The notes beneath the pieces were generated by a model. It was not told where the DNA came from, made no database searches, and saw only the letters and a program-made list of their open reading frames with translations. Of a DNA stretch of 34,953 nt, positions 1 to 7,885 are shown one piece after another. Source of the stretch: Oscillospiraceae bacterium. GTDB taxonomy: Bacteria; Bacillota; Clostridia; Oscillospirales; Ruminococcaceae. Every line of letters starts with the position of its first letter. The stretch's first letter is position 1. The position numbers were made by a program, and so were the translations under genes. The stretch lies in contig JAFXHL010000027.1 of assembly GCA_017536405.1 (NCBI GenBank), positions 1 through 34,953 on the forward strand, in the 5' to 3' direction.

Positions 1-1
1 C

Positions 2-658
2 GTTCCTAAGGTTGCAGGAAACGGAAGCGGCTCGGCGCTTATGAAAAACCCCGCGCTTGCGGGAAAAATCATTGCCGCAACGGTTTCTGCTGCGAAATGT
101 CCCGTTACTGTAAAAATCCGTTCGGGATGGGATTTCGATAACATAAATGCTGTAGAAATGGCGAAGATTGCCGAAGATAACGGTGCGTCGGCTGTCGCTG
201 TCCACGCAAGGACAAAAACTCAGCTTTACAGCGGTAAGGCGGACTGGGAAATTATACAGAGAGTAAAAAACGCGGTAAATATTACAGTTATCGGCAACGG
301 GGATATAAATTCCCCCGAGGACGCCAAAAGAATGTATGACGAAACGGGTTGCGACCTTGTTATGATAGGCAGGGCGACTTATGGAAAGCCCTGGATATTC
401 TCTCAGGTAAAAGAATATCTCGAAAACGGAACATATACCCCCGACCCTACAGCAGAAGAAAGAATGAAAATTCTTCTTCATCACGCAGAACTCATCGTTG
501 AAAACAAGGGTGAAAGAAAGGGTATGGCAGAAGCAAGAAAACACGCCGCATGGTATATGAAGGGGATGAAAAATGCCGCGTCATTCAGAAACAGATGCGG
601 AGAAATCGACAGTATGGAAAGCCTTGAAAAACTTATAGAAGAAGCTCTTTCGGAATGA
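2..658 (+). CDS. dus: tRNA-dihydrouridine synthase, 3' part
   Basis: This is the C-terminal ~218 residues of a Dus-family flavoenzyme that reduces uridine to dihydrouridine in the tRNA D-loop. The reading frame is open to the left edge, so the start lies outside the window; the first visible residues, VPKVAGNGSGSALMKNP, match the family segment after the catalytic cysteine, which is itself not visible. Visible family motifs are VKIRSGWD, AVAVHARTKTQLYSG (histidine and arginine near the flavin phosphate), VIGNGDI and MIGRATYGKPWIF. The C-terminal helical domain is complete and ends at a TGA that lies in the loop of its own terminator. The ATG at 41 is an internal methionine, not the start. The family is certain; the subgroup (DusB-like) is likely. 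Confidence 0.95.
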   Translation, partial: VPKVAGNGSGSALMKNPALAGKIIAATVSAAKCPVTVKIRSGWDFDNINAVEMAKIAEDNGASAVAVHARTKTQLYSGKADWEIIQRVKNAVNITVIGNGDINSPEDAKRMYDETGCDLVMIGRATYGKPWIFSQVKEYLENGTYTPDPTAEERMKILLHHAELIVENKGERKGMAEARKHAAWYMKGMKNAASFRNRCGEIDSMESLEKLIEEALSE

Positions 659-680
659 TTTTCCGACAGAGCTTTTCTTC
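642..680 (+). terminator. Intrinsic terminator of dus
   Basis: Arms AAGCTCTTTCGGAA (642-655) and TTCCGACAGAGCTT (661-674) pair with one mismatch around a 5-nt loop, followed by a T-rich tail. The dus stop codon (656-658) sits in the loop, so the last codons of the gene form the 5' arm. Confidence 0.8.
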
Positions 681-709
681 TTGACATCGCTATATATAAG
701 TGGTATCAT
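681..709 (+). promoter_or_regulatory. Promoter of trkA-trkH
   Basis: Housekeeping-type promoter: TTGACA (681-686), 17-bp spacer, TATCAT (704-709), 30 bp before trkA. It lies directly after the dus terminator, so trkAH is its own transcription unit. Confidence 0.75.
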
Positions 710-738
710 ACGGGTAGTACATTATTTCGGAGGGACTT

Positions 739-2103
739 ATGAAGATTATCATTGTCGGAATAGGAAAAGTAGGTGTTACTCTCGCTAATTTCTTTTCAAG
801 AGAAGGTCATGATGTAACTGTCATTGACAAGAATCAGAAGCTCATAAATGATGTTGTAAACAAATATGATGTTATGGGTGTATGTGGAAACGGAGTAAGC
901 CTTGATGTTCTGGATGAAGCCGATATCAAGAACACCGATATTTTAATCGCATCCGCATCAACCGATGAAACAAATATGCTTGTATGCGTTCTCGCAAGGA
1001 AAATGGGTGTTAAAAACACAATCGCCAGAATAAGAAATCCCGAATATGCCGTTAAGGCAGGGTCTGTATATAACGAACTCGGCATTACAATGATAGCAAA
1101 CCCCGAATTCAATGCCGCAGAAGAAATTTACCGCATTATCCGATTCCCCTCTGCTTTGAAACTTGAAAAGTTCGCGGGCGGGTCTATCGACATAGCCGAA
1201 ATCGCGATAACAGACGGTCATCCTTTAGAGGGAACACTTCTCTGTGACCTTCGCAGCCACAGTAAAGTACAGACGCTGATATGCGCCGCCAAACGCGGAG
1301 AGGATGTTGTAATCCCTTCGGGTAATTTTGAAATAAAAGCAGGAGATATTATATATATCATCGCTTCTCATTCAGAACTTCTCCTCTTTTTCAGGGAACT
1401 TAACCTCTTAAAGAAAAAAATCCGTTCGGTTATGATTATAGGAGGAAGTAAAATCGCATTCTATCTTTCAAGGATGCTTCTTAAACAGGGCATTGATGTA
1501 AAGATAATCGAAACCGACGCAGAACGCTGTGAGGAACTCGCCAATTTCCTTCCCAAAGCGGTTATTGTCAATGCCGACGGAACAGACGGTGATGTTCTTA
1601 TCGAAGAGGGTATTGACGATATGGACGCCTGCGTTATGCTTACAAATATCGACGAAGAAAATATCATCATTTCACTTTTCGCAGGTTCGAGAAATGTCGG
1701 AAAGATAATAACAAAGGTTTCAAGAAATTCGCTTGTTTCAATGATGCCTCAGGTTGACAGCAACAACAGTATCATTTCTCCTACATTCCTTTTGGCAAAT
1801 AATATAGTAAGATTTGTCCGTTCGATAGGAAATGCCGAATCCGAAAGCAATATAGAAACCCTCCATAAGATAGTTGACAACAACGCAGAGGCTATCGAGT
1901 TTTCTATGAGAGAGGGAGATTTCCAGAAATTCGGTATTCCCTTAAAAGATATTCCTTTAAAGCCGAATATTCTTATTGCTTGTATAAAGCGACAGAATAC
2001 AGTTATCCTTCCTAACGGTAATACAACCATTGAACTCGGCGACAGAGTAATTATCGTTACAACAAACGAAGGACTTACCAAAATGGATGACATTCTTGCA
2101 TAG
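739..2103 (+). CDS. trkA: Trk potassium uptake regulator TrkA
   Basis: A 454-residue cytoplasmic gating subunit of the Trk/Ktr potassium channel, the usual length for a two-RCK TrkA. The first RCK unit starts with a Rossmann nucleotide-binding motif (IIIVGIGKVG) and includes the acidic strand end VIDKN; the second starts near residue 230 with MIIGGSKIAFYLSRML and the strand end IIETDAE. Each Rossmann half is followed by a TrkA_C segment (for example GNFEIKAGDIIYIIA and NTTIELGDRVIIVTT). The start is fixed by GGAGGG at 729-734. It is followed 9 bp later by trkH, and the two products form one transport complex. Nothing is truncated. Confidence 0.95.
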   Translation: MKIIIVGIGKVGVTLANFFSREGHDVTVIDKNQKLINDVVNKYDVMGVCGNGVSLDVLDEADIKNTDILIASASTDETNMLVCVLARKMGVKNTIARIRNPEYAVKAGSVYNELGITMIANPEFNAAEEIYRIIRFPSALKLEKFAGGSIDIAEIAITDGHPLEGTLLCDLRSHSKVQTLICAAKRGEDVVIPSGNFEIKAGDIIYIIASHSELLLFFRELNLLKKKIRSVMIIGGSKIAFYLSRMLLKQGIDVKIIETDAERCEELANFLPKAVIVNADGTDGDVLIEEGIDDMDACVMLTNIDEENIIISLFAGSRNVGKIITKVSRNSLVSMMPQVDSNNSIISPTFLLANNIVRFVRSIGNAESESNIETLHKIVDNNAEAIEFSMREGDFQKFGIPLKDIPLKPNILIACIKRQNTVILPNGNTTIELGDRVIIVTTNEGLTKMDDILA

Positions 2104-2112
2104 GAGAATTTT

Positions 2113-3567
2113 ATGAATTACAGAATGCTTGTTTATGTTATGGGCAGAATACTCCGAGCAGAAGGGCTACTTATGATATTCCCGTTTATAATCTCGCTTG
2201 TCTATGGCGAAAAATCGGGATTTGCATTTGCAGTTGTCATTATCTCGCTTCTTCTGATTTCGACAATTATCTCAACTAATCCGCCCGAAAAGAGTTTTAT
2301 GCGCCCGAAAGACGGCTTCGCAGCAGTCGGTATCGCATGGCTTTTACTCTCTTTTTTCGGATGTCTGCCTTTTTATATAAGCGGTCAGATTCCATCTTTT
2401 ATCGACGCTTTCTTTGAAACCGTTTCGGGATTTACAACAACAGGTTCGTCTATACTAACAGAGGTTGAATCTCTCGACAGAGGAATGGCCTTCTGGAGAA
2501 GCTTTACAAACTGGATAGGCGGAATGGGAATTCTTGTTTTCGTTCTTGCAATCCTGCCGCAGTCAGATATGAAATCAACAAGAATGATGCATATAATGAG
2601 GGCGGAATCCCCAGGGCCCACAGTCGGAAAACTTGTTCCAAAACTCAAACAGACAGCGACAATAATGTATGCTATATATATAGTTTTAACAACTATCGAA
2701 TTCATACTTCTGCTTGTTGGCGGAATGCCTTTCTTCGATAGTTTATGTCATTCCTTTGCAACAGCGGGAACAGGCGGATTTTCAATAAAGAATGCAGGCA
2801 TTGCCGCTTACGGAAGCCCTTATATAGAAATAGTAATAACTGTTTTTATGATTCTTTTTTCAGTAAACTTCAACATATTCTATCTTATCATCACAGGTAA
2901 TATTTTAAGAGCGATAAAGAGTGAGGAATTATGGGCATTTTTAGGAATAATTGCGTTCTCGATAGCAACAATAACGATAAATGTTTCATCAATGTATGAA
3001 TCAATAGGCGACGCAATAAGAGATTCCGCATTTTCTGTTGCAACGGTTATCTCAACAACGGGATTTGCAACGGCTGATTTTGACAAATGGCCTCCGTTTT
3101 CACAAGTTATTCTCGTTCTTCTTATGTTTATCGGCGGATGTGCAGGGTCTACCTGCGGCGGTCTTAAAATTTCAAGACTAATTCTTCTTATAAAGAATGG
3201 CCTTCGTGAGATAAAATATATCTTCCAGCCGAATTCCGTATATTCAATCCGCTTTGAAGGAAAACCCGTTGAAAAGGATACAGTGAGAAGTGTTACAAAC
3301 TATTTCTTCATCTATATCGCATTATTCACGATTTTCCTTATTATGATTTCAGCGATAGAATCTGTTGACATAATAACAGCATTCACATCTGTTGCGGCAA
3401 CATTCAACAATATAGGTCCGGGGCTTGGTATCGTCGGCCCTACGGGGAATTTCTCATCATTCTCGCCTTTAAGCAAATTCATCTTCTCTCTTGCTATGCT
3501 TACAGGAAGACTCGAACTTTTCCCGATTATAACGCTTTTCGCACCATCCACATGGAAAAAGGTATAA
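2113..3567 (+). CDS. trkH: Trk potassium uptake transmembrane subunit TrkH
   Basis: A 484-residue polytopic membrane protein that forms the ion-conducting part of the Trk system. The four pore loops of the TrkH/KtrB family can be read in order: TTTGSS after the first pore helix, TAGTGGFS, STTGFATADF and NNIGPGLG, each with the conserved filter glycine. Hydrophobic segments span the whole length. The ribosome site AGGAGAA (2102-2108) overlaps the end of trkA, indicating translational coupling. An intrinsic terminator follows directly. Family assignment is secure; sodium or proton coupling cannot be told from sequence. Confidence 0.95.
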   Translation: MNYRMLVYVMGRILRAEGLLMIFPFIISLVYGEKSGFAFAVVIISLLLISTIISTNPPEKSFMRPKDGFAAVGIAWLLLSFFGCLPFYISGQIPSFIDAFFETVSGFTTTGSSILTEVESLDRGMAFWRSFTNWIGGMGILVFVLAILPQSDMKSTRMMHIMRAESPGPTVGKLVPKLKQTATIMYAIYIVLTTIEFILLLVGGMPFFDSLCHSFATAGTGGFSIKNAGIAAYGSPYIEIVITVFMILFSVNFNIFYLIITGNILRAIKSEELWAFLGIIAFSIATITINVSSMYESIGDAIRDSAFSVATVISTTGFATADFDKWPPFSQVILVLLMFIGGCAGSTCGGLKISRLILLIKNGLREIKYIFQPNSVYSIRFEGKPVEKDTVRSVTNYFFIYIALFTIFLIMISAIESVDIITAFTSVAATFNNIGPGLGIVGPTGNFSSFSPLSKFIFSLAMLTGRLELFPIITLFAPSTWKKV

Positions 3568-3570
3568 TAA

Positions 3571-3599
3571 AAAGCACCCTTATAAAAGGGTGCTTTTTT
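3571..3599 (+). terminator. Intrinsic terminator of trkAH
   Basis: Arms GCACCCTT (3574-3581) and AAGGGTGC (3586-3593), extended by AAA/TTT pairs, loop ATAA, then a T run. It begins 3 bp after the trkH stop. Confidence 0.9.
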
Positions 3600-3617
3600 G
3601 TTTGGGTTTTGTAAATC

Positions 3618-3686
3618 TATCGTTACCGAGCCACAAAGTTATTTATATACCAAACTCCGTAACGATATGTCGGTGGTGACTCACCG
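3618..3686. repeat. Intergenic inverted repeat plus hairpin, repeat family member
   Basis: Arms TATCGTTACCGAG (3618-3630) and CTCCGTAACGATA (3655-3667) pair at 12 of 13 positions. A second hairpin, CGGTG-GTGACT-CACCG (3671-3686), follows at once. The 15-mer TCCGTAACGATATGT (3656-3670) recurs exactly at 12929-12943, again followed by a GC-rich hairpin, so this is one copy of a dispersed repeat family. Confidence 0.6.
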
Positions 3687-4217
3687 CTATATGCCGTATG
3701 TTTTTGTTACGGGGTCTTTAAACAGCGGTATTTCGGGCGTGAAGAATGTGAATACAACAAATAAAATCGCAATTCCTGTAAGTATCGGAAAAACTATCTT
3801 CTGAGGGAATTTTCTGCCCACTCCCTTTTTCATAAGTTTAGTTTCGATAAAATATGCTATGGCGCCTGAAATATAAAAAATCGCTATGTTTATAAAATCA
3901 ACCGTAACTCCTGAAATTCCCGTATAAGTGTAATAGAAAACGGGAATGAGAATTAGTCCTATGAGTATTCCGATAAGCTTGACTGCTCTGAAATTCTCGT
4001 ATTCTTCTTTTAAAAAACGATACTCAAAAAGCGAGAATAAAAACATCGGAAAGAAAAGCAGTTTCATATGTTCCCATGTTGATTCGTTGACTGCCGAGAA
4101 GAACGATACTGCCACACTCTCCCCTGTTAAATCGTATAAAAAATGAAGAAGTGTTCCCAAGGCGGAAGTAAAGACATATCCGCCGAACTGCCATAACGCA
4201 AGTGAGCGTTTTTCCAT
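3687..4217 (-). CDS. Small membrane protein, DUF6512-like
   Basis: A 176-residue integral membrane protein with about five hydrophobic segments. It shows the signature GTLLHFLYDLTGES and VNESTWEHMKLLFFPM of a family I recall as DUF6512, whose function is unknown. The start is supported by an AGGGGGAC ribosome site just upstream on the minus strand. It diverges from spoVAD across 122 bp and converges on the trkH terminator through a repeat. The C-terminal residues run into repeat-like DNA, so the last few codons may not be ancestral. No catalytic motif beyond the conserved His/Asn/Glu/Trp cluster is visible. Confidence 0.75.
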   Translation of the reverse strand: MEKRSLALWQFGGYVFTSALGTLLHFLYDLTGESVAVSFFSAVNESTWEHMKLLFFPMFLFSLFEYRFLKEEYENFRAVKLIGILIGLILIPVFYYTYTGISGVTVDFINIAIFYISGAIAYFIETKLMKKGVGRKFPQKIVFPILTGIAILFVVFTFFTPEIPLFKDPVTKTYGI

Positions 4218-4276
4218 AAAAAGTCCCCCTTATTCTTTTTAAAAAGTATATGCAGAAAACTTTATAATATAACAAT

Positions 4277-4305
4277 GAATAAATGCTTTTTAAAATGGAA
4301 AACTA
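4277..4305 (+). promoter_or_regulatory. Candidate forespore sigma-G-type promoter for spoVAD
   Basis: GAATA (4277-4281) fits the sigma-G -35 pattern; after 17 bp, AAAACTA (4299-4305) matches 5 of 7 positions of the -10 pattern CATNHTA. In Bacillus the spoVA operon is read by sigma-G, which makes the match meaningful, but the -10 is imperfect and the call is tentative. Confidence 0.3.
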
Positions 4306-4339
4306 TCCTTGAAAATGATTTATGGGGGACTTTTTTAAA

Positions 4340-5374
4340 ATGTCAGTCAAAATATCAAAAAATACCTTCGCTATGTCAAATCCGCCGAGCATAACTTATT
4401 TCGCTTCAATAGTCGGAAAAAAAGAGGGCGAAGGCCCTATGGGACATGTTTTTGACAAGGTAGAAAACGACAGTCATTTCGGGCAGGACAGCTGGGAAAA
4501 AGCAGAGAGTGAAATGCAGAAAAGAACGGTTGAACTTTTATTTGAAAAGGCAGATATCACTCCCGATGATGTTGATTTTATGTTTGCGGGAGATTTACTC
4601 AATCAGTGCACAGGAACAACCTATGGTCTTCGTGACCTTAACATTCCTATTCTCATAGTTTATGGTGCTTGTTCGACTATGGCAGAAACCCTGCTTCTTT
4701 CTGCCGTTATGACCGATAATAATTTAGGAGGGAAGATAGTTGCAGTTACATCATCTCATTTCGGAAGTGCAGAAAGACAATTCAGACTACCTCTTTCCTA
4801 TGGTGGACAGAGGACTCCCACATCCCAATGGACCTGCACAGCCTCGGGTGCCGCTCTTGTTACCCCCGAAAGAACTGCCCCCTATATCAGAGGAGTTACA
4901 ATAGGAAAAATAGTTGACTTAGGCATTACCGACGCCAACAATATGGGTGCCGCTATGGCTCCTGCCGCCGCCTATACGATAACAACATTCTTAAAAGACA
5001 CAAAAACATCCCCTTCTGATTATGACTGTATCGTCACAGGGGATTTGGGATTTGTCGGCAGTGAACTTTTATATGAGCTTTTAGAAAAAGACGGGATAAA
5101 CATCCGCAGTAAACATATGGACTGCGGAAAGATGATGTTTGACAGAGAAAAGCAGGATGTTCATTCGGGCGGTTCGGGTTGCGGATGTTCGGCAAGTATT
5201 TTATGCGGACATTTTCTTCCTATGATAAAAAACGGCGATATAAAGGATATGCTTTTTATCGCAACGGGGGCTTTGATGTCAACAACGGCATCACAGCAGG
5301 GAGAGAGCATCCCCGGAATTGCGCATCTTATACACATTTCACACGAGTATCGGAAGGGTGATGACAATGGGTAG
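4340..5374 (+). CDS. spoVAD: Stage V sporulation protein AD
   Basis: A 344-residue thiolase/KAS-III-fold protein of the spore inner membrane SpoVA channel, which moves dipicolinic acid into the forespore and out during germination. Characteristic stretches include FAGDLLNQCTGTTYGLRDL, VYGACSTMAETLLL, GSAERQFRLPLSYGGQRTP and VTGDLGFVGSELL. The ATG at 4340 is preferred because GGGGGA (4325-4329 area) is correctly spaced before it; an in-frame ATG at 4322 lies on top of that ribosome site and is rejected. spoVAE overlaps its 3' end. spoVAC, which usually precedes spoVAD, is absent here and the DUF6512-like gene occupies its place on the other strand. Confidence 0.93.
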   Translation: MSVKISKNTFAMSNPPSITYFASIVGKKEGEGPMGHVFDKVENDSHFGQDSWEKAESEMQKRTVELLFEKADITPDDVDFMFAGDLLNQCTGTTYGLRDLNIPILIVYGACSTMAETLLLSAVMTDNNLGGKIVAVTSSHFGSAERQFRLPLSYGGQRTPTSQWTCTASGAALVTPERTAPYIRGVTIGKIVDLGITDANNMGAAMAPAAAYTITTFLKDTKTSPSDYDCIVTGDLGFVGSELLYELLEKDGINIRSKHMDCGKMMFDREKQDVHSGGSGCGCSASILCGHFLPMIKNGDIKDMLFIATGALMSTTASQQGESIPGIAHLIHISHEYRKGDDNG

Positions 5375-5732
5375 TTTTTATGATTATCTATGGGCATTTT
5401 TAATAGGCGGAGCGTTTTGTCTTATAGGTCAGCTTTTGATTGATTACACAAAGCTCACTCCCGCAAGGATACTGACGGTTTTCGTCGTTGCGGGAGTAGT
5501 TTTAGGAGCGTTTAAAATTTATGAGCCGATTGTAGAATTTGCAGGCGCAGGGGCGACAGTTCCGTTAACGGGTTTCGGAAATCTTCTCGCGGAAGGCGTA
5601 AGAAAAGCGGTTGACGAAAAGGGGATTTTAGGTGCTTTCACAGGTGGATTTACTTCAGCTGCGGCAGGGCTTTCCGCCGCCGTCATCTGCGGATTTTTAG
5701 TTTCACTTATTTTCAAGTCGAAAGATAAATAA
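5367..5732 (+). CDS. spoVAE: Stage V sporulation protein AE
   Basis: A 121-residue hydrophobic protein with four predicted membrane segments. It contains the family stretches GGAFCLIGQLLIDYTKLTPA and VPLTGFGNLLAEGV. It is a membrane subunit of the spore dipicolinate channel and works with SpoVAC and SpoVAD. The ATG at 5367 is chosen because GGAAGGG (5352-5358) stands 8 nt before it; an ATG at 5361 is too close. The gene overlaps spoVAD by 8 nt, implying coupled translation. A terminator follows immediately. Confidence 0.93.
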   Translation: MGSFYDYLWAFLIGGAFCLIGQLLIDYTKLTPARILTVFVVAGVVLGAFKIYEPIVEFAGAGATVPLTGFGNLLAEGVRKAVDEKGILGAFTGGFTSAAAGLSAAVICGFLVSLIFKSKDK

Positions 5733-5758
5733 AAAGGCACCCTGTAGGGTGCCTTTTT
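5731..5758. terminator. Bidirectional terminator between spoVAE and the lipoprotein gene
   Basis: GGCACCCT (5736-5743) pairs with AGGGTGCC (5746-5753), flanked by A5 on the left and T5 on the right. It can therefore end both the rightward spoVA transcript and the leftward transcript of the lipoprotein gene. Confidence 0.85.
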
Positions 5759-6330
5759 ATTTAGAATTAAATTCTGTTATCCACCATTGGTCGTCTATCG
5801 GTCTCCATGAGAAAATGTTATCAATAAACATATTCGCCGATTTAAACATTTTTGCCTGCTGATACTCTGCTTTCTTGAACAATATCATCCCCATCATATT
5901 CTTTGACAGATATAACTGATACTCCAACTTTTTCCGGATGTTCAAAATCAACGCTTCGATAAGCATATGCAATAATATACTTATGTTCTGTATCTGTTTT
6001 TGTATTTCTAATCTGTACTCCATACTCTTCCTTTGTAACAATTCCATCTTCAACTGATTTTCCCTCACTACCATTTTCAATGCTATATTCTATAATTTTA
6101 CCATCAACAAAATCAAACATAATCTGAATATCTTCATTAAGATTATGGGACTCTCTTATTTCTGTACAAAAAAGATTTTCGAGGCCTTCTACATCTTCAT
6201 TATTAAAACAAGCAACTATTTCTTTCGCCAATTCTTTTTTAGAATTCGGCTTATTGTCTGTTGACTTGGAACATCCAAAAAGCGTAAAAGAAAGACAAAT
6301 TAACACGATTACACATATTACCCTTTTCAT
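5757..6330 (-). pseudogene. DUF5104-like lipoprotein gene with a C-terminal frameshift
   Basis: The protein begins with a lipoprotein signal (lipobox LFGC) and contains KELAKEIVACFNNEDVEGL, FVDGKIIEY and EHPEKVGVSVI, as in DUF5104 lipoproteins of unknown function. Read as given it stops at 5842 after 162 residues. Removing one A from the AAAAA run near 5847-5851 (minus strand GCAGGCAAAAATG) extends it in frame through FSWRPIDDQWWITEF to a stop at 5757, right at the shared terminator, giving 190 residues. Start: ATG at 6330 after GGAGGG. It may be co-transcribed with the ABC operon upstream. The frameshift could be a real mutation or a sequencing error; alternatively 162 residues is the true form, since the recognised domain ends before the shift. 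Confidence 0.6.
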
Positions 6331-6368
6331 CTAATCAACCCTCCTCATACCACATAATCCAAACCCTT

Positions 6369-7130
6369 TTATATTTCTTCAAACTTTTTGAGGAACGCCT
6401 TTGTTCTTTCGTTCTTGGGGTTTAAAATAACATCGTCGGGGGCGCCTTCTTCAACGATAACGCCGTCTGACATAAAGATTACCCTGTCTGAAACGCTTCT
6501 TGCGAATTCGATTTCGTGAGTAACTATAACCATTGTCATTTTTTCTGCCGCGAGGGATTTTATTACTCTTAAAATGTCGCCCGTAAGTTCGGGGTCCAAA
6601 GCTGATGTAGGTTCATCGAAAAAGAGGATGTTTGAATTCATAGCAAGTGCTCTTGCTATTGAAACTCTCTGCTGCTGACCGCCCGAAAGCTGACAAGGAT
6701 AATAATCTGCTTTATCGGAAAGCCCCATTTTTTCAAGGAGTTTCTTTCCGATTTCTTCGGCCTCTTTCGGTGTCGCTTTTTTGGATGTCAGAAGAGGGTC
6801 TGTAATATTTTTCATTACATTATAATGAGGGAAAAGATTGAAGTTCTGAAAAACAAGTCCGAATTCGGAATAATATTTTCTCAGCTCGTTATTTTTAAGA
6901 TAGACTGCTTTTCCGTCCTTATCTTCGGCTACTGTATGTCCCGAATATGTAAGTGTTCCGCCGTCGAGTCTTTCAAGCATTGTCGCACAGCGGAGGAATG
7001 TTGATTTTCCTGAGCCTGAAGGCCCTATAATAGAAACAATTTCTCCCTTTTCGACAGATACCGATATATCCTTTAAAACCTCAAGGTCGCCAAAGGATTT
7101 TCTTGCATTCTTTATTTCAAATACGCTCAT
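6369..7130 (-). CDS. Polar amino acid ABC transporter ATPase
   Basis: A 253-residue cytoplasmic ATPase of the GlnQ/ArtP/TcyC type that powers amino-acid import. Motifs in order: Walker [11 protein letters not shown]-loop [15 protein letters not shown] signature [15 protein letters not shown], Walker [15 protein letters not shown], and switch histidine IVTHEIEFA. The length is standard. An AAAGGGGAC ribosome site precedes ATG 7130. It lies 18 bp after the permease gene and completes a binding protein-permease-ATPase operon. The substrate is not decided by the ATPase. Confidence 0.95.
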   Translation of the reverse strand: MSVFEIKNARKSFGDLEVLKDISVSVEKGEIVSIIGPSGSGKSTFLRCATMLERLDGGTLTYSGHTVAEDKDGKAVYLKNNELRKYYSEFGLVFQNFNLFPHYNVMKNITDPLLTSKKATPKEAEEIGKKLLEKMGLSDKADYYPCQLSGGQQQRVSIARALAMNSNILFFDEPTSALDPELTGDILRVIKSLAAEKMTMVIVTHEIEFARSVSDRVIFMSDGVIVEEGAPDDVILNPKNERTKAFLKKFEEI

Positions 7131-7148
7131 CTCTTAGTCCCCTTTCGG

Positions 7149-7799
7149 TTAGTTATAATATTCCATTGATTTTTCGATTTTTCTCATAACTGTCGCAACG
7201 ACAAGGTTGAAGATATAATAGAAAATACCTGCCGCAACGAATGCCACCATTGATTTTTCGGCAGCCGCGATAGCCTTTGCGTTTGTAAACATTTCGGGGA
7301 TAGAAAGTGTGAATGCGAGTGATGTATCCTTAATAAGAGTTATAACTTCGTTTGTAACAGCGGGAGTAATTCTCTTTATAACCTGAGGTAGAATTATCTT
7401 TCCGAAACACTGTGATTTTGTATAGCAAAGCACCTGTGCCGCTTCATACTGTCCTTTGGGGATAGATTCAATTCCGCCACGATAAATTTCTGCGAAATAT
7501 GCCGCATAGTTGAGTGAAAAGCCTATGATTACCGAAATAAAGCGGTATGTCGGATGAAGTGAAATTCCGAACATATAATAAGGTCCGTAAAAAACAACAA
7601 GAAGCTGAAGCATAAGAGGAGTTCCTCTCATAATGGATATGTATACCTGTGTTATAGCGCTTATTATCTTATTTTTAGACATTCTTCCGAAAGCGACAAC
7701 AAGTCCTAAAGGAAGAGAAAACAAAAGTGTAAGAGCGAAAATTCCGAACGAAGTTGCAAGACCCGTCAGAAGTTCTTTAAGCATTGTTGCAAAACTCAT
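7149..7799 (-). CDS. Polar amino acid ABC transporter permease
   Basis: A 216-residue membrane subunit of the HisMQ type with about five membrane segments. It carries the family stretch SIMRGTPLMLQLLVVFYG and the EAA loop EAAQVLCYTKSQCFGKIILPQ that docks on the ATPase. The ATG at 7799 is favoured: GGGGAG (7808-7813) stands 8 nt upstream, whereas an in-frame TTG at 7805 is only 2 nt away. Only one permease gene is present, so the transporter probably uses a homodimeric pore. Confidence 0.93.
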   Translation of the reverse strand: MSFATMLKELLTGLATSFGIFALTLLFSLPLGLVVAFGRMSKNKIISAITQVYISIMRGTPLMLQLLVVFYGPYYMFGISLHPTYRFISVIIGFSLNYAAYFAEIYRGGIESIPKGQYEAAQVLCYTKSQCFGKIILPQVIKRITPAVTNEVITLIKDTSLAFTLSIPEMFTNAKAIAAAEKSMVAFVAAGIFYYIFNLVVATVMRKIEKSMEYYN

Positions 7800-7826
7800 A
7801 TCCAAAACTCCCCATCGATAAAATTA

Positions 7827-7867
7827 AAGTAAAAAAGGGCAAGATGAACTTTCGTTCAGATGCCCTT
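7827..7867 (-). terminator. Intra-operon terminator after the binding-protein gene
   Basis: On the minus strand AAGGGCA and TGAAC pair with GTTCA and TGCCCTT around a GAAA tetraloop, followed by six T. It lies between the binding protein gene and the permease gene with no new promoter evident, so it is expected to be leaky and to lower permease/ATPase expression relative to the binding protein. Confidence 0.75.
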
Positions 7868-7885
7868 GATTTTTTGTTTAAAAGA

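Noticed and set aside
3598-3804. Plus-strand open frame after the trkH terminator
   Set aside because: It covers a dispersed repeat and is antisense to the DUF6512-like gene.
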